From assembly GCA_903825645.1 (NCBI GenBank), contig CAIKBL010000007.1, positions 1 to 64,000 of the forward strand: DNA of 64,000 nt, given 5' to 3'. This DNA is from an uncultured Pseudomonadota bacterium. GTDB taxonomy: Bacteria; Pseudomonadota; Gammaproteobacteria; Ga0077536. The translations under genes and the position numbers were made by a program. This document shows positions 35,821 through 45,205 of this stretch, one piece after another (position 1 is the stretch's first letter; the number at the start of each line of letters is the position of its first letter). The notes under the pieces are model-generated. The model was not told the DNA's origin. It worked only from the letters and a program-made list of their open reading frames with translations, and did no database searches.

Positions 35821-36744
35821 TTAGCCGACCAGAAGATAGATGGTTTCCACAAACTGCTGATCAATTTCGTCCATCAATTCATCATTAGTGCAATTCAGAT
35901 GAACGCCAAATTGCGCCAGGCGCGAGACGTTTTCGGGATCTTCCAGTGCCACGATCTCACTGAAGCTTCCGGTGCCAGAGAAGTTAGCAATCGTATCGGC
36001 GACTTTCAGGATGGTCGCGTCCAGACCGGCTAATTGGGCGCAGTGTGGCAAGTGGTGCAAGCGTACCGCCTCGCAGAGCGTCGTGGGTAGATGCCAGCTC
36101 TGTAACATCAGTCCACCTAAATAGGCATGATCAAAGCCAAGGCGCTCGGTTTCGAGCTGACTCAACCTGTCCTCGCTGCCCTTAACCTCGGCAATGATAG
36201 TTCCGGCGAGCTCGGGAAATCGGTGGTTGATGATCAGCGCACCCACGTCGTGCAACACGCCCGCGACGAACAGACGTTCCGGGTGGAGGATATTCGCTCG
36301 ACGGGCGATGGTCTGTGCCATCAACCCCACATAAACGCCATGGCGCCAAAAGGCGTTCATGTTGGTGAGTTGACTCGAGAGTTTCGAGAAGGTTCGCACG
36401 GCTGAAATCGTGCAGACCATTTTCTGGACTTCCATCAGCCCGACGATGGTCACCGCGCGCGACACCGTATCGACCTTGCTGCCTTGTCCGTAAACGCTGC
36501 TATTGGCGAGTTGCAGGACCTTGAAGGTCAGACTGGTGTCGCGCAGCATGACCGCGGCGACCTCGTCGATTGTGGCCGATTGGTCAGCGATCAGCGCGTT
36601 AAGTTTGACATAAACGTCAGGTGGTGACACCAACGCCGAAATATCCCCGACTAGACTTTGGGCAATGATTTCACTGGGAGTCTGGCGTGAGGAATCTGTA
36701 CCCGCTGGCACGTTGTCGGCAATAAATTGATCGCTGTCATGCAT
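35821..36744 (-). CDS. HDOD domain protein
   Basis: A 307-residue cytoplasmic protein built around an HDOD domain, related to the HD phosphohydrolase fold. Landmarks: SPPDVYVKLNALIAD at the front, LQLANSSVYG in the first helix pair, and the degenerate HD core FVAGVLHDVGALI with RLGFDHAYLGGLML. HDOD proteins act in signalling rather than catalysis, and some respond to two-component systems. It lies 215 bases upstream of the PAS kinase gene on the same strand, so a functional link is possible but not shown. Confidence 0.88.
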   Translation of the reverse strand: MHDSDQFIADNVPAGTDSSRQTPSEIIAQSLVGDISALVSPPDVYVKLNALIADQSATIDEVAAVMLRDTSLTFKVLQLANSSVYGQGSKVDTVSRAVTIVGLMEVQKMVCTISAVRTFSKLSSQLTNMNAFWRHGVYVGLMAQTIARRANILHPERLFVAGVLHDVGALIINHRFPELAGTIIAEVKGSEDRLSQLETERLGFDHAYLGGLMLQSWHLPTTLCEAVRLHHLPHCAQLAGLDATILKVADTIANFSGTGSFSEIVALEDPENVSRLAQFGVHLNCTNDELMDEIDQQFVETIYLLVG

Positions 36745-36831
36745 CCCGTCAGTTGTCGGCCATCGGACTGCCGGCTTGAGCGGTCAAGTGAAATACGCGC
36801 CAATGCGGCAAAATTCCGAGCGTGCTGATTT

Positions 36832-37950
36832 TTAGGCGCGGACGAGTTTGAAATTCTCTCGACGGATTGGCTGTGGGATCTTTAGATCGAGCAGGGCGTC
36901 TGCACCAATGGTCGTCGCAAAATCGGCGATCAGGCGGCGCTCGGTGGGCGTCGCGGCGGCGCAAACGGCTAGGGCGCGCTGTAGCATCCATTGGTCATAG
37001 CTGAATAGTGCCCTCGTACCGGCTGCGGGCTGAGGGAGGTCGCGACCGAAAATCACCGCATGGGTCCCGAAGGTACGGGGAATCGCCGCTTTTGGATGTT
37101 CAGCAAGCCAGTCTTGGAACGCGTCGGTCTGGGCGCACAGGATGGGAATGTAATCCCGACTCATTAATCGCCAAGCAGGTAGCAGGCTATCAGGAATTTG
37201 CTCAATGAACGCGTGGTCGGAGTGCGGGACGGGAATTTGCATACGCTGGACCCAGGCAACTACGCCGGGCGCTACGGCACGCATGATGCGCCCGGAATTG
37301 GGATCTCGGTAAAGATGGGCGTGGAAGGGGCCATAGAGCGCGCAATCAGCGAGTGTCGGCATAGCGCCGAACAGGAAGGGATGAACCAAAAAATGCGCCT
37401 CCAGTGCAGCTAGCAATGCCAGATAGCTTGCTTCGATCGCTGGCTGTGTGGTGGGCGAAACACCGAGCAACGACGGCCACGTAGCGAAAGGAGCAGCAAT
37501 TTTTTCACCGATATGGTACTGGGCCTCTAGCGAACGTTCGGGATCATTGTTACGACCAAATTCGGTTATGGCGAATTCACGGTCGTAGTGCCATCGATAA
37601 TGCAGCGCCGGGACCTTGATCCATTCATCTGCGTATAACTCAAAGAGCAGCGCCGCAAAACGCGCCACCGGGGTCTGCGGTAGAAGCGTGGGAGACAAAT
37701 GACGTGCCTCAAGAGCATCGATCATCTCCGAGGTGTCTTGAAGCGTGGTGTTTTCGGGGGTAATCAGGACGGGGATCACCGGCCAGCCTACCCGAGGTAG
37801 AATTTCGTCCCGAAACACGGTACGGGTCGCAAGTACGTCTGTGAAGGGCAGGCGCTTATGGATCAAGTAGGCGCGAATTTTGGCCGTGTAATAGGAAACG
37901 TCGGCGCCGAGGAGTTGGTAGGGATGTGAGTTCATCGGGAAGATAGGCAT
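36832..37950 (-). CDS. glutathione S-transferase-like protein with extended C-terminal half
   Basis: The N-terminal thioredoxin-like domain (about residues 8-95) contains YTAKIRAYLIHKRLPF, WPVIPVLITP and the glutathione-binding LQDTSEMIDALE. The remainder, about 275 residues, is helical and much longer than the usual ~120-residue GST C-domain. It includes LADCALYGPFHAHLYRDP, a typical GST helix, then a region (about residues 290-372) I do not recognise. Total 372 residues. A perfect hairpin lies eight bases upstream of the ATG at 37950, and a second ATG is at 37935. Downstream of the cupin gene on the same strand. Confidence 0.78.
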   Translation of the reverse strand: MPIFPMNSHPYQLLGADVSYYTAKIRAYLIHKRLPFTDVLATRTVFRDEILPRVGWPVIPVLITPENTTLQDTSEMIDALEARHLSPTLLPQTPVARFAALLFELYADEWIKVPALHYRWHYDREFAITEFGRNNDPERSLEAQYHIGEKIAAPFATWPSLLGVSPTTQPAIEASYLALLAALEAHFLVHPFLFGAMPTLADCALYGPFHAHLYRDPNSGRIMRAVAPGVVAWVQRMQIPVPHSDHAFIEQIPDSLLPAWRLMSRDYIPILCAQTDAFQDWLAEHPKAAIPRTFGTHAVIFGRDLPQPAAGTRALFSYDQWMLQRALAVCAAATPTERRLIADFATTIGADALLDLKIPQPIRRENFKLVRA

Positions 37951-37957
37951 TGAGTGT

Positions 37958-37984
37958 CCGAGGCGCGCGCGTGGCGCGCCTCGG
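37958..37984. terminator. perfect 11-bp GC-rich hairpin before the GST-like gene
   Basis: CCGAGGCGCGC at 37958-37968 pairs with GCGCGCCTCGG at 37974-37984 around a five-base loop. It lies between the stop of the cupin gene (38012) and the GST-like start (37950). No T run follows. It could end or attenuate the upstream transcript, or control access to the GST-like start. Confidence 0.55.
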
Positions 37985-38011
37985 GCCGTGGACCGGCGAT
38001 AGTGCTAAGCC

Positions 38012-38473
38012 TCAGGCCGCGGCCTGAACCTTGCGCGCTGCATGCGCTTCTTTTAGACGCCGCAACTCCTCCCAGCCGAGATAGCTTGTAAAACCATTCT
38101 CGTCGAAAAAGAGTACTGGGCCATCACAGATGAAGAGGTATTCCGTGTCTTCGAGTGCGGTGGTTGCGCCATGGATCATGCCGTTCGGCTCATAGACATA
38201 GTCACCCGTGTTCAGGGTTCCATCACGCACCTGGAGTTTGCCCTTGAGAATGAAGGTATGTGAGGCGCTGAGGTGTTTGTGCTGGGGTGCGACAAAGCCT
38301 TTCAGCCAACGAAACTGGACGGCCCAGCGTCCTGACTCGGCGCCGGTATAGAGCACGCGGATGAACGCCCGCTTGGGGTCCATCGGTTGTGGGATCCAGT
38401 CATCTTCACTGGCCTGGACCAGCGTATCCATCAATTCGGGATTGATAGGTGAGATATTTTGCGGCATAGCCAT
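38012..38473 (-). CDS. cupin domain protein
   Basis: A single-domain cupin of 153 residues. The metal-binding motif 1 is visible as HKHLSASHTFILKGKLQV (His, His, then Glu position occupied by a longer spacing) and motif 2 as GDYVYEPNGMIHG with the last His. The TGAESGRWAVQFRWLKGF strand precedes it. Similar proteins are found among dioxygenase-like and anti-sigma cupins; I cannot assign a reaction. It is 100 bases downstream of the luciferase-like gene and on the same strand as the dimethylformamidase-like genes. Confidence 0.75.
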   Translation of the reverse strand: MAMPQNISPINPELMDTLVQASEDDWIPQPMDPKRAFIRVLYTGAESGRWAVQFRWLKGFVAPQHKHLSASHTFILKGKLQVRDGTLNTGDYVYEPNGMIHGATTALEDTEYLFICDGPVLFFDENGFTSYLGWEELRRLKEAHAARKVQAAA

Positions 38474-38573
38474 TGGCTCTCCCTTCAGGGTTGGGTTAGT
38501 AACTACTGATGTGTCGTCATCTGGATGAGCCCCACAGCCGGCTTTCTGTCACCCGGCCGTGGGTCAGTGGAGG

Positions 38574-39704
38574 TCAACCCACGGCGCGCATGAACGCCGG
38601 GGCGTGATCATCTTCAATATCGAACGCCGGACGCGAACCCAGTTTTTTCAGCTCCGGCATCACTTCCTTCGCGAACAGCGCGATGTTGGCTCGCGTATGC
38701 TCAAACGACATGCCGGCGTACCCGAACACCCCGTTGAAGCCACAAGCGTCGGTGCGGCGATGGATATCCTGCAGTTTTTCGAAGCATTGCTCCGGCGTCC
38801 CCCAGACTTGCAGATTCATGAAAAAATCCGCCATGCCATCAACGCCCATGTTCTCGAGGGTCTTATTGAGGCCGGAATAATATTCGTAGCCCTTGGTGCT
38901 GGAGAAATGGTTACTTTGCATCTCGTAGTGCTGAACGACGCTGCGCCAGTATCCTGCAATATATTTCCGGGCTTGTTCTTCCGCCTTGCCGGCATCTTTG
39001 TCGCACATGACCCATCCCGCGACGTACGGGCGGGGGGCTGCGCGACCGTGCATGGTCTGGAATAGTTCGTTGTAGTCGCGCAATTCCTGGGCGTGTTGCT
39101 CCCAGGGCTTTTGCGGGATCACCAGGATACCGATGCCGAGCTTGGCCATGATCTCCGCGGACTCTGCAGAGACGGCGGCGGCGTAGGTTCGATTCTTGAA
39201 AGACTTGAACGGTTCGGGACGGATGCGGGCGCGTGGTTGCTTGATGTGCTTACCGTCATATTCGCAATAGCCCTGCTCCAAGCCCTGCAGGACCATTTCG
39301 GCGCTTTCGACGAAACGTTCCCGTGACGTATTCATGTCTATCCGGAAGCCCTCGAATTCTACTCTGGCGAGTCCTCGTCCAATGCCGAAGATGGCTCGTC
39401 CGTCGCTCATGCAATCCAACATCGACATTTTTTCGGCGACCCGCATCGGATCATTCCACGGCAGAACCACGACCATCGTGCCCAGCTTGATTTTGCGACA
39501 GGCGCCCCCGATAAAGGAGAGGAAATCCACTACGTCCGGCATCATCGTATAATCGGTGAAGTGGTGTTCAATGCCCCAAACGGAATCGAAGCCGAGTCCC
39601 TCGGCCATGAGGGCGATTTTCAGATCTTTTTGATAAACGGAATAATCGCTGATACCGCCTTCGCGGTCCGGATTTTGAAAAATTGACGCCATTCCTACGT
39701 GCAT
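38574..39704 (-). CDS. LLM class flavin-dependent oxidoreductase (bacterial luciferase-like monooxygenase)
   Basis: A 376-residue TIM-barrel flavoprotein of the FMNH2-dependent monooxygenase group. Landmarks: LMAEGLGFDSVWGIEHHFTDY at the front (near residue 33), KLGTMVVVLPWNDPMRVAEKMSMLD (near residue 95, landmark only), and GRAIFGIGRGLARVEFEGF. It belongs to the full-length subgroup that includes long-chain alkane and limonene monooxygenase-like proteins. A separate reductase is not adjacent. Two other LLM genes in the window are shorter. It lies 123 bases downstream of the dimethylformamidase-like large subunit gene on the same strand and could act on the same substrate class. Confidence 0.9.
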   Translation of the reverse strand: MHVGMASIFQNPDREGGISDYSVYQKDLKIALMAEGLGFDSVWGIEHHFTDYTMMPDVVDFLSFIGGACRKIKLGTMVVVLPWNDPMRVAEKMSMLDCMSDGRAIFGIGRGLARVEFEGFRIDMNTSRERFVESAEMVLQGLEQGYCEYDGKHIKQPRARIRPEPFKSFKNRTYAAAVSAESAEIMAKLGIGILVIPQKPWEQHAQELRDYNELFQTMHGRAAPRPYVAGWVMCDKDAGKAEEQARKYIAGYWRSVVQHYEMQSNHFSSTKGYEYYSGLNKTLENMGVDGMADFFMNLQVWGTPEQCFEKLQDIHRRTDACGFNGVFGYAGMSFEHTRANIALFAKEVMPELKKLGSRPAFDIEDDHAPAFMRAVG

Positions 39705-39827
39705 TTCGAAACCTCCAGAAGGGATCCGCGCCTGCGCATCCTGTGTTTATTTCTAACGGCCAAAGTCTACGCTAGGTAACCTAGACGGGTCATCCCTAGC
39801 GATGGTCGGCTCCTCCCCTACGTCCTC

Positions 39828-42089
39828 TCAGATCCCGTCAATGGGGCCGTCTTCCATGAATCGGCGCAAGACGTTCAGCGTAATCTGGGCGATCTCGGTG
39901 TTGATGGGCAGTGCTTGCCCCCAAGCGATTGACCCGGTCGCGAATACGGCACCCCCATTGGTCGTGCCGAAAAGGGTGACATCGGCCCGGACTTGAAAAT
40001 CCTGAGTACCGCCAAGGCCTGGGTAATTAAACATGATCTCCTCCCCGACATGAGGATAGTGGTCGGAGTGCCCTTCTGACGCCGCCAGTAGCCAGGTGTT
40101 GGGTGGGGTCCCCCATTGCAGATCGTAGCGATCGATTTCGAGACCCGCTCCGCCGCCCAGTCCGAGGCCGGTTTCGCCGAAGACTTCTCCGGCGACGCCG
40201 TCCATCACCCAAGCAACGGCGGGATCGCGGCTATCCGGTAATGTCCGGTAGGGTCGGCTTTCGTCCATCCCTTCTGAAGTAAAACCAACGCCCATCAATT
40301 TCTGTGGCGGGCGGCCACGGTTGCGCCAAATGCCGCCTCGCTCCCCGGTCGTTGCCATATAGTATTCACCCGGCGCCGCCTGCCATGCTCGGGAACCCGA
40401 ATCGAGCTTGCGGATTTCCATGCACCAGGGCTCGTCCGCCCGAAATGCAACGACCCAGTAATAACCGTTGGCACCCAGATACATCACGCGGCCACCTCGG
40501 GCGAGGTAGGCTTCTGTCGCATCCAGCATGGCTTCGGAGTAGTACTCCGAATGCGTGCCATTCAGGACGACGTTGTAAGGTTTGAGAGCTGCTAGGCCTT
40601 CGCTATGCAGGTGCTCGTCGGTGATCACATCGTAAGCGATGCCGCTCTTTTCCAACCAGTAAATAATGGAGAGGTCGGCCGGAAACTGCCAGGGCACGCC
40701 GGTCGAGGCCATGCGGTGTTTCGGTCGCAGTCCCATAATCGGACGGTGATAAGAGGTGTAACACACCCCGGCGCCGTCGCTATGGTGGTCATAACTGGAG
40801 CGACCCCATTCGGGGTGTTCGGCCAGGAGATAATCAGGATCCTGTAAGATTAGCGTATGCCCAGTCACCGCTTCCACGCCGGGTGCGTCGAGTACGAAAC
40901 GCTCGTTCGCGTAGGCGAGATAGCTGGCGGTTGGCATCAGCATCGCGACCTTGGCCGTGGGCGTGATAGGCCGGACAAAAAAAGTCAGGTGGTCTTCAAC
41001 CACCGGGCCGCGGAGTCGCGCTGCGTATACTCCACTCGGGAGGTCGCGCGGGAGCTGCCACTCGAACGTGGATGGCCAACGACAATCTATAATCGCGTCG
41101 TCATTGAAATACACGCCGCCGTACTGGGTGGGCGCGAGCCGGAAACAGTCGTCCCGGCCCTGCCAGTTGTAACCGGTCATTGCCCGTATGGGTCGGTTGT
41201 ACCCTACGCCGTGGAGACCATAGGGGCCTTTATCGAAAAGTTGCTCGCCGATACCTTTGTCGGTGTAACCCACCGTAGGATCCCAGCGGGCGACTAGCCC
41301 CTCGGTTGGCGGCTCACCTCCACCGCACAAGGCGTCAAGTTCAGCCCGGCTCAAGGCCCGTCCCTGGAAACCCGCGCGGTCGATTTTTCCGTTATACAGA
41401 CCCTGTACGCACGCGCCATGCGTTCCATGGCCATGATACGCGGCAAAAAGTAGCGTTCCGGCAGACGGGGTAGGGGCGATGGAAACATGCGTGGCAAGAT
41501 GATCGGCATAGGTGATTGGTACGATGCCTGAAAGCAAGCTGTTATAGGGGTTGATGACAGCCTCTTGGTAGAGTGTTACCGCCTGTGTTGCTGGGTCGAA
41601 GCTGGCGGCAACGAAGTACCAAATCTTCGCGACCAGCGGGGTCTTCACCGCGACTTCCGCCCGTTCCCGACCATTTCCCAACCACAAGGCAAGACGTCCC
41701 TGGTTGTTAATTCCCAGACCAAAGCCTTCGCCTGTCGAGTCAGACCACCGGGTTAGAAGACCTTGGCGTCCCTTGCCCGGGCTGGTGGGCCATATATACG
41801 CATAGACCGTAAAGGCACGCGAGATTCCGAGTCGACCAGCCGGATCGGCGACTGAGAAATAGCTGCCCACTTGCGTGAAGCGGGAATTGATCTCGACAGA
41901 ACCGTTGCAACTGGCCTCGATTTCTTGCTCGATAAAGCCGGGACCCGCAGGGTTCTCGTCTCCGTGGATAAGTCTGACAATCTGCACGCCGACTTCATCG
42001 ACGCCTTCGCCACTCGTCATGAACCGCTGCGTATCGCCTGCGGTGAGACTGAGGCGTTCACAATAACCCGTGACATATGGCTTGATCAT
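39828..42089 (-). CDS. N,N-dimethylformamidase-like large (beta) subunit
   Basis: This 753-residue protein matches the layout of the large subunit of N,N-dimethylformamidase, which splits dimethylformamide to dimethylamine and formate. It has an N-terminal beta domain and a concanavalin/LamG-like domain (about residues 90-240, with FTVYAYIWPTSPGKGRQGLL and IDRAGFQGRALSRAELDALC). The C-terminal part (about residue 290 to the end) contains FEWQLPRDLPSGVYAARL and an amidotransferase-like region with GGRVMYLGANGYYWVV. The studied Paracoccus enzyme uses an iron site of two Tyr and one Glu in that domain; I cannot align those exactly here. The start at 42089 overlaps the small-subunit stop (ATGA). 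Most homologues are uncharacterised, so the substrate may be another amide. Confidence 0.82.
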   Translation of the reverse strand: MIKPYVTGYCERLSLTAGDTQRFMTSGEGVDEVGVQIVRLIHGDENPAGPGFIEQEIEASCNGSVEINSRFTQVGSYFSVADPAGRLGISRAFTVYAYIWPTSPGKGRQGLLTRWSDSTGEGFGLGINNQGRLALWLGNGRERAEVAVKTPLVAKIWYFVAASFDPATQAVTLYQEAVINPYNSLLSGIVPITYADHLATHVSIAPTPSAGTLLFAAYHGHGTHGACVQGLYNGKIDRAGFQGRALSRAELDALCGGGEPPTEGLVARWDPTVGYTDKGIGEQLFDKGPYGLHGVGYNRPIRAMTGYNWQGRDDCFRLAPTQYGGVYFNDDAIIDCRWPSTFEWQLPRDLPSGVYAARLRGPVVEDHLTFFVRPITPTAKVAMLMPTASYLAYANERFVLDAPGVEAVTGHTLILQDPDYLLAEHPEWGRSSYDHHSDGAGVCYTSYHRPIMGLRPKHRMASTGVPWQFPADLSIIYWLEKSGIAYDVITDEHLHSEGLAALKPYNVVLNGTHSEYYSEAMLDATEAYLARGGRVMYLGANGYYWVVAFRADEPWCMEIRKLDSGSRAWQAAPGEYYMATTGERGGIWRNRGRPPQKLMGVGFTSEGMDESRPYRTLPDSRDPAVAWVMDGVAGEVFGETGLGLGGGAGLEIDRYDLQWGTPPNTWLLAASEGHSDHYPHVGEEIMFNYPGLGGTQDFQVRADVTLFGTTNGGAVFATGSIAWGQALPINTEIAQITLNVLRRFMEDGPIDGI

Positions 42090-42436
42090 GCGGGCTCCCC
42101 GGGAGTCATGAGATCGGTAACGTGGTGCAGGAACACCGCATGACAAGCGGTTCGCTCGTCATCATAAACGGCACTATCCACGGCACGAGGGGGCTCTCCT
42201 GACCGAATCGGCAAGCGGATGACCTGCCATTCGCGGCACGGGATCCGTGCGTAGAGTCCGTAACTGGGCGGACGACTGAAGAAGTTTTTCACGCGCTCCA
42301 GCGAGTCGGAATTTTGTCCCAATGGTTTGAGACGATGCTCTTCAATGAGCGCGGGCGTTATGAGGGTCTTGATCTGGGCTCGGATAGTGCTTGTGAATCG
42401 CGCATATACGAGGTGTTGTTTGTCCGTGTGACGCAT
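42086..42436 (-). CDS. N,N-dimethylformamidase-like small (alpha) subunit
   Basis: A 116-residue protein close in size to the 132-residue small subunit of dimethylformamidase. The second half, SYGLYARIPCREWQVIRL and VYDDERTACHAVFLHHVTDL, fits my recollection of that subunit's pattern. The start is the ATG at 42436, where AGGGGGG lies seven bases upstream; the open frame extends 97 codons further but that part has no ribosome site and a skewed composition. Its stop overlaps the large-subunit start, which strongly supports a two-subunit enzyme. Confidence 0.72.
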   Translation of the reverse strand: MRHTDKQHLVYARFTSTIRAQIKTLITPALIEEHRLKPLGQNSDSLERVKNFFSRPPSYGLYARIPCREWQVIRLPIRSGEPPRAVDSAVYDDERTACHAVFLHHVTDLMTPGEPA

Positions 42437-43225
42437 GGCGTGCCCCCCCTGACACAAGGTTTTGACGGTGACGCTGACATTGCGCCCCAGTATAGTGGAG
42501 CGCCGCACCGAATATGAGGGGCGTGATGGCGTCGAGCGCGCCCGCGACTTTTTCGAACGTGGATAATCTCGAGCTGCATCATCGTACGCGACGTCGTTAG
42601 GAACCCTCACGCCGGCTAGCGCCCGCCGGTCGAAAGCCGCCCTAACGGGGCGAGCCGCCGCCGTGGCATCAACGCTAATCGCAGTTTGGTTTAAACCGCG
42701 ACCAGCCCCGATCTCGCCTGACCGCATCGCTTGCTATTCCGGCAACGGGTTCGTGTCGGGGCAACGTCGCGACTGTTCCAGCGGACAAATCGTGACACCG
42801 CCGAAGCGGATTACGGATAGGTCGAGGTCTATCGCAGCACCGATCATCCGAGCGCTTTGGTGGAAAGCGGTTGTTGGAGGGGTGTTGCCCGTCTGTGCTA
42901 AGAGGGCGCAGGTTGCATGCCACGTGCTGCCGGTCTTATTTCGACTTTTTCGGCGATTTTCCGCGGTCTATGGGTCTATTTGACGTGACAAAAGCAGTGC
43001 CGCCTCCCATTTTGGGACGTCACGGTGACTTTTGTCCCTCAGATCGCTGTCCAGTTTCCAGAACGTTATATCGGACATAGTGTTGCATATTGTGCGCCAA
43101 GTCTTCTCAAAACCCTATTTTCGGGTGGCAATGGGAGGGGCTATCCCCGGTGAGCAAAAAATAATCAAAGACGCTGACCCCCTAATATGGGTACACTGCG
43201 CGGCCACAGAGCACCAGACCGCACT
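42437..43225. other. long intergenic region between divergent genes
   Basis: About 790 bases separate the dimethylformamidase-like small-subunit start (minus) from the deaD start (plus). I found no convincing gene: open frames on both strands are short, lack ribosome sites and look non-coding. It must hold both promoters, and the deaD side may carry a long untranslated leader, as is common for cold-shock helicases. Confidence 0.5.
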
Positions 43226-45205
43226 ATGCCCGATATATCCCCGACCTTTGACGATTTCGATCTTCCCCCGGCGTTGCTGACAGCCCTCACGGCAGTTGGC
43301 TATGAAAGCCCAAGCCCGATTCAGGCTGCGGCGATCCCAGTACTGATGGCAGGCAAGGACCTGATTGGCCAAGCACAAACCGGAACGGGCAAGACCGCGG
43401 CCTTTGCCTTGCCCTTGCTGGCGCGACTGGATTTTCGCCAACATGAGCCACAAGTTCTCGTTCTCACGCCCACGCGAGAACTGGCAATCCAGGTAGCCGA
43501 GGCGTTCCAGAGCTACGCCCGGCATATGCCAGGCTTTCATGTGCTCCCCATTTACGGCGGCCAGAGCATGGGCCAGCAATTGCGGAGCCTTCAGCGTGCT
43601 GTGCATGTGATTGTAGGAACCCCTGGCCGCGTGATGGATCACTTGCGTCGTGAGAGTCTTGCGCTCGGTAAATTGCGGGCGTTGGTGCTGGATGAGGCGG
43701 ATGAAATGCTCCGGATGGGCTTCTTAGAGGAGGTCAACTGGATTCTGGAACACACGCCCGCGACACGTCAGACCGCGCTTTTCTCCGCAACGATGCCGGA
43801 GCAGATACGCACGGTTGCGCAGCAGCACCTAAAGCACCCGGTCGAATTACGGATAAAGAATAAAACCAGCACGGTCGAAGCTATTCGGCAGCGGTACTGG
43901 CAGGTAGGGGGACTGCACAAACTCGATGCCTTAACGCGTATTCTTGAGGTCGAAGATATTGATGCGGCGCTTATTTTCGTTCGCACAAAAATTGCGACGG
44001 TTGAATTGGCGGAAAAACTTGAGGCGCGCGGGTATGCCTGTGCCGCCCTCAATGGGGATTTGAATCAGTCGCAGCGCGAAAAAACTGTCGAGCAGCTCAA
44101 AAATAAACAGCTCGACATCATGATCGCGACAGACGTGGCCGCCCGCGGACTTGACGTGCCCCGCATCAGCCATGTCATCAATTACGACATTCCGTATGAC
44201 ATCGAAGGCTATATCCACCGCATCGGGCGAACTGGACGAGCGGGTCGTCCGGGTGAAGCCATCCTGTTTGTCGCACCGCGGGAAATCCGGATGTTGCGGG
44301 CAATTGAACGTGCAACCAGGCAACCTATTGAACCGATGCGTGCGCCGTCTCGAGAAGCGATTGCCGATCGTCGTGCGGTCCAGTTCAAACAAACCGTATT
44401 TGACACGCTGGCAACTGAAGATTTGGAATTTTTCGGTGGCTTGATCGATGAGATGGCGCATGAACGTGGTGTCGACGCGCGTGAGCTTGCCGCGGGGCTA
44501 GCCTACCTTGTGCAGCGGGATCGCCCGCTGCGCGTGGAGGGGCTTACTCACGACGCGCCGCCATCGCGTAGCGACACGAGTCCAGCTAATCGAGAGCGGC
44601 CAACTGCCCGCCCGCAGCGACCGGCGACCACCATGCACGAGAACACACAATTTCCATCCTCATCCCCTCGAGGCAGCGCGCCGCCTAGCATGCCTAGAGC
44701 GTCCGCCCAGACGCGAGCGACGACTCCGCCGCAACAGGATCGAGCCGAACGGCAGCCGCAGCAGGACCGACCCGAACGACTGCTCGCGCCGGGTCCGGCG
44801 TACGCTCAGGAGCAGGCGCCGCCCAAGATCTTACCCACGGTCGATTCGCAACCGCTTCCCCTGAAGGAATATCCGGAACTCGAGATGGTGCGGTACCGGC
44901 TTGATGTTGGCCACGCACAAGGCGCAACGCCGAAACACATCGTCGGTGCAATCGCCAATGAAGCCGGCATGGAGAGTCGCTACATTGGTCGGATCGATAT
45001 TTATGATGATTTCAGCACGGTCGATTTGCCTGAAGGCATGCCGCGCGAAGTGCTCCAGCACTTGCGCAAGGTGAGACTTGGCCAGTATCGATTCAACCTC
45101 TCCCCGTTGACTGAACCACAGATAAAAGGCCTAGCGGAACTGAGTGCGGAGGGCGCTCGCCAGTTGCGCGGATCGCCCAAACCGCGAAAGAAAAAACCTT
45201 CCTGA
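43226..45205 (+). CDS. deaD: DEAD-box RNA helicase DeaD/CsdA type
   Basis: A 659-residue RNA helicase with the complete core: [39 protein letters not shown] and [11 protein letters not shown] charged helical region follows (about residues 365-440), then a low-complexity linker rich in Gln, Arg, Pro and Ala that contains a repeated QQDRxER unit, and finally a DbpA/CsdA-like RNA-binding domain (about residues 555-625, MVRYRLDVGHAQGATPKHIV). The start at 43226 is chosen because MPDISPTFDDFDLPPAL is the usual beginning; 13 upstream residues are unlikely. Role: ribosome maturation and RNA unwinding, often at low temperature. Confidence 0.92.
   Translation: MPDISPTFDDFDLPPALLTALTAVGYESPSPIQAAAIPVLMAGKDLIGQAQTGTGKTAAFALPLLARLDFRQHEPQVLVLTPTRELAIQVAEAFQSYARHMPGFHVLPIYGGQSMGQQLRSLQRAVHVIVGTPGRVMDHLRRESLALGKLRALVLDEADEMLRMGFLEEVNWILEHTPATRQTALFSATMPEQIRTVAQQHLKHPVELRIKNKTSTVEAIRQRYWQVGGLHKLDALTRILEVEDIDAALIFVRTKIATVELAEKLEARGYACAALNGDLNQSQREKTVEQLKNKQLDIMIATDVAARGLDVPRISHVINYDIPYDIEGYIHRIGRTGRAGRPGEAILFVAPREIRMLRAIERATRQPIEPMRAPSREAIADRRAVQFKQTVFDTLATEDLEFFGGLIDEMAHERGVDARELAAGLAYLVQRDRPLRVEGLTHDAPPSRSDTSPANRERPTARPQRPATTMHENTQFPSSSPRGSAPPSMPRASAQTRATTPPQQDRAERQPQQDRPERLLAPGPAYAQEQAPPKILPTVDSQPLPLKEYPELEMVRYRLDVGHAQGATPKHIVGAIANEAGMESRYIGRIDIYDDFSTVDLPEGMPREVLQHLRKVRLGQYRFNLSPLTEPQIKGLAELSAEGARQLRGSPKPRKKKPS

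Noticed and set aside
42437-42727. 97-codon upstream extension of the dimethylformamidase-like small subunit
   Set aside because: The extension has no ribosome site and looks like random translated sequence, while AGGGGGG stands just before the ATG at 42436 and gives a size close to the family.
42437-43225. A hidden gene or decayed element in the large gap before deaD
   Set aside because: Open frames on either strand are short, start without ribosome sites and show no recognisable motif.
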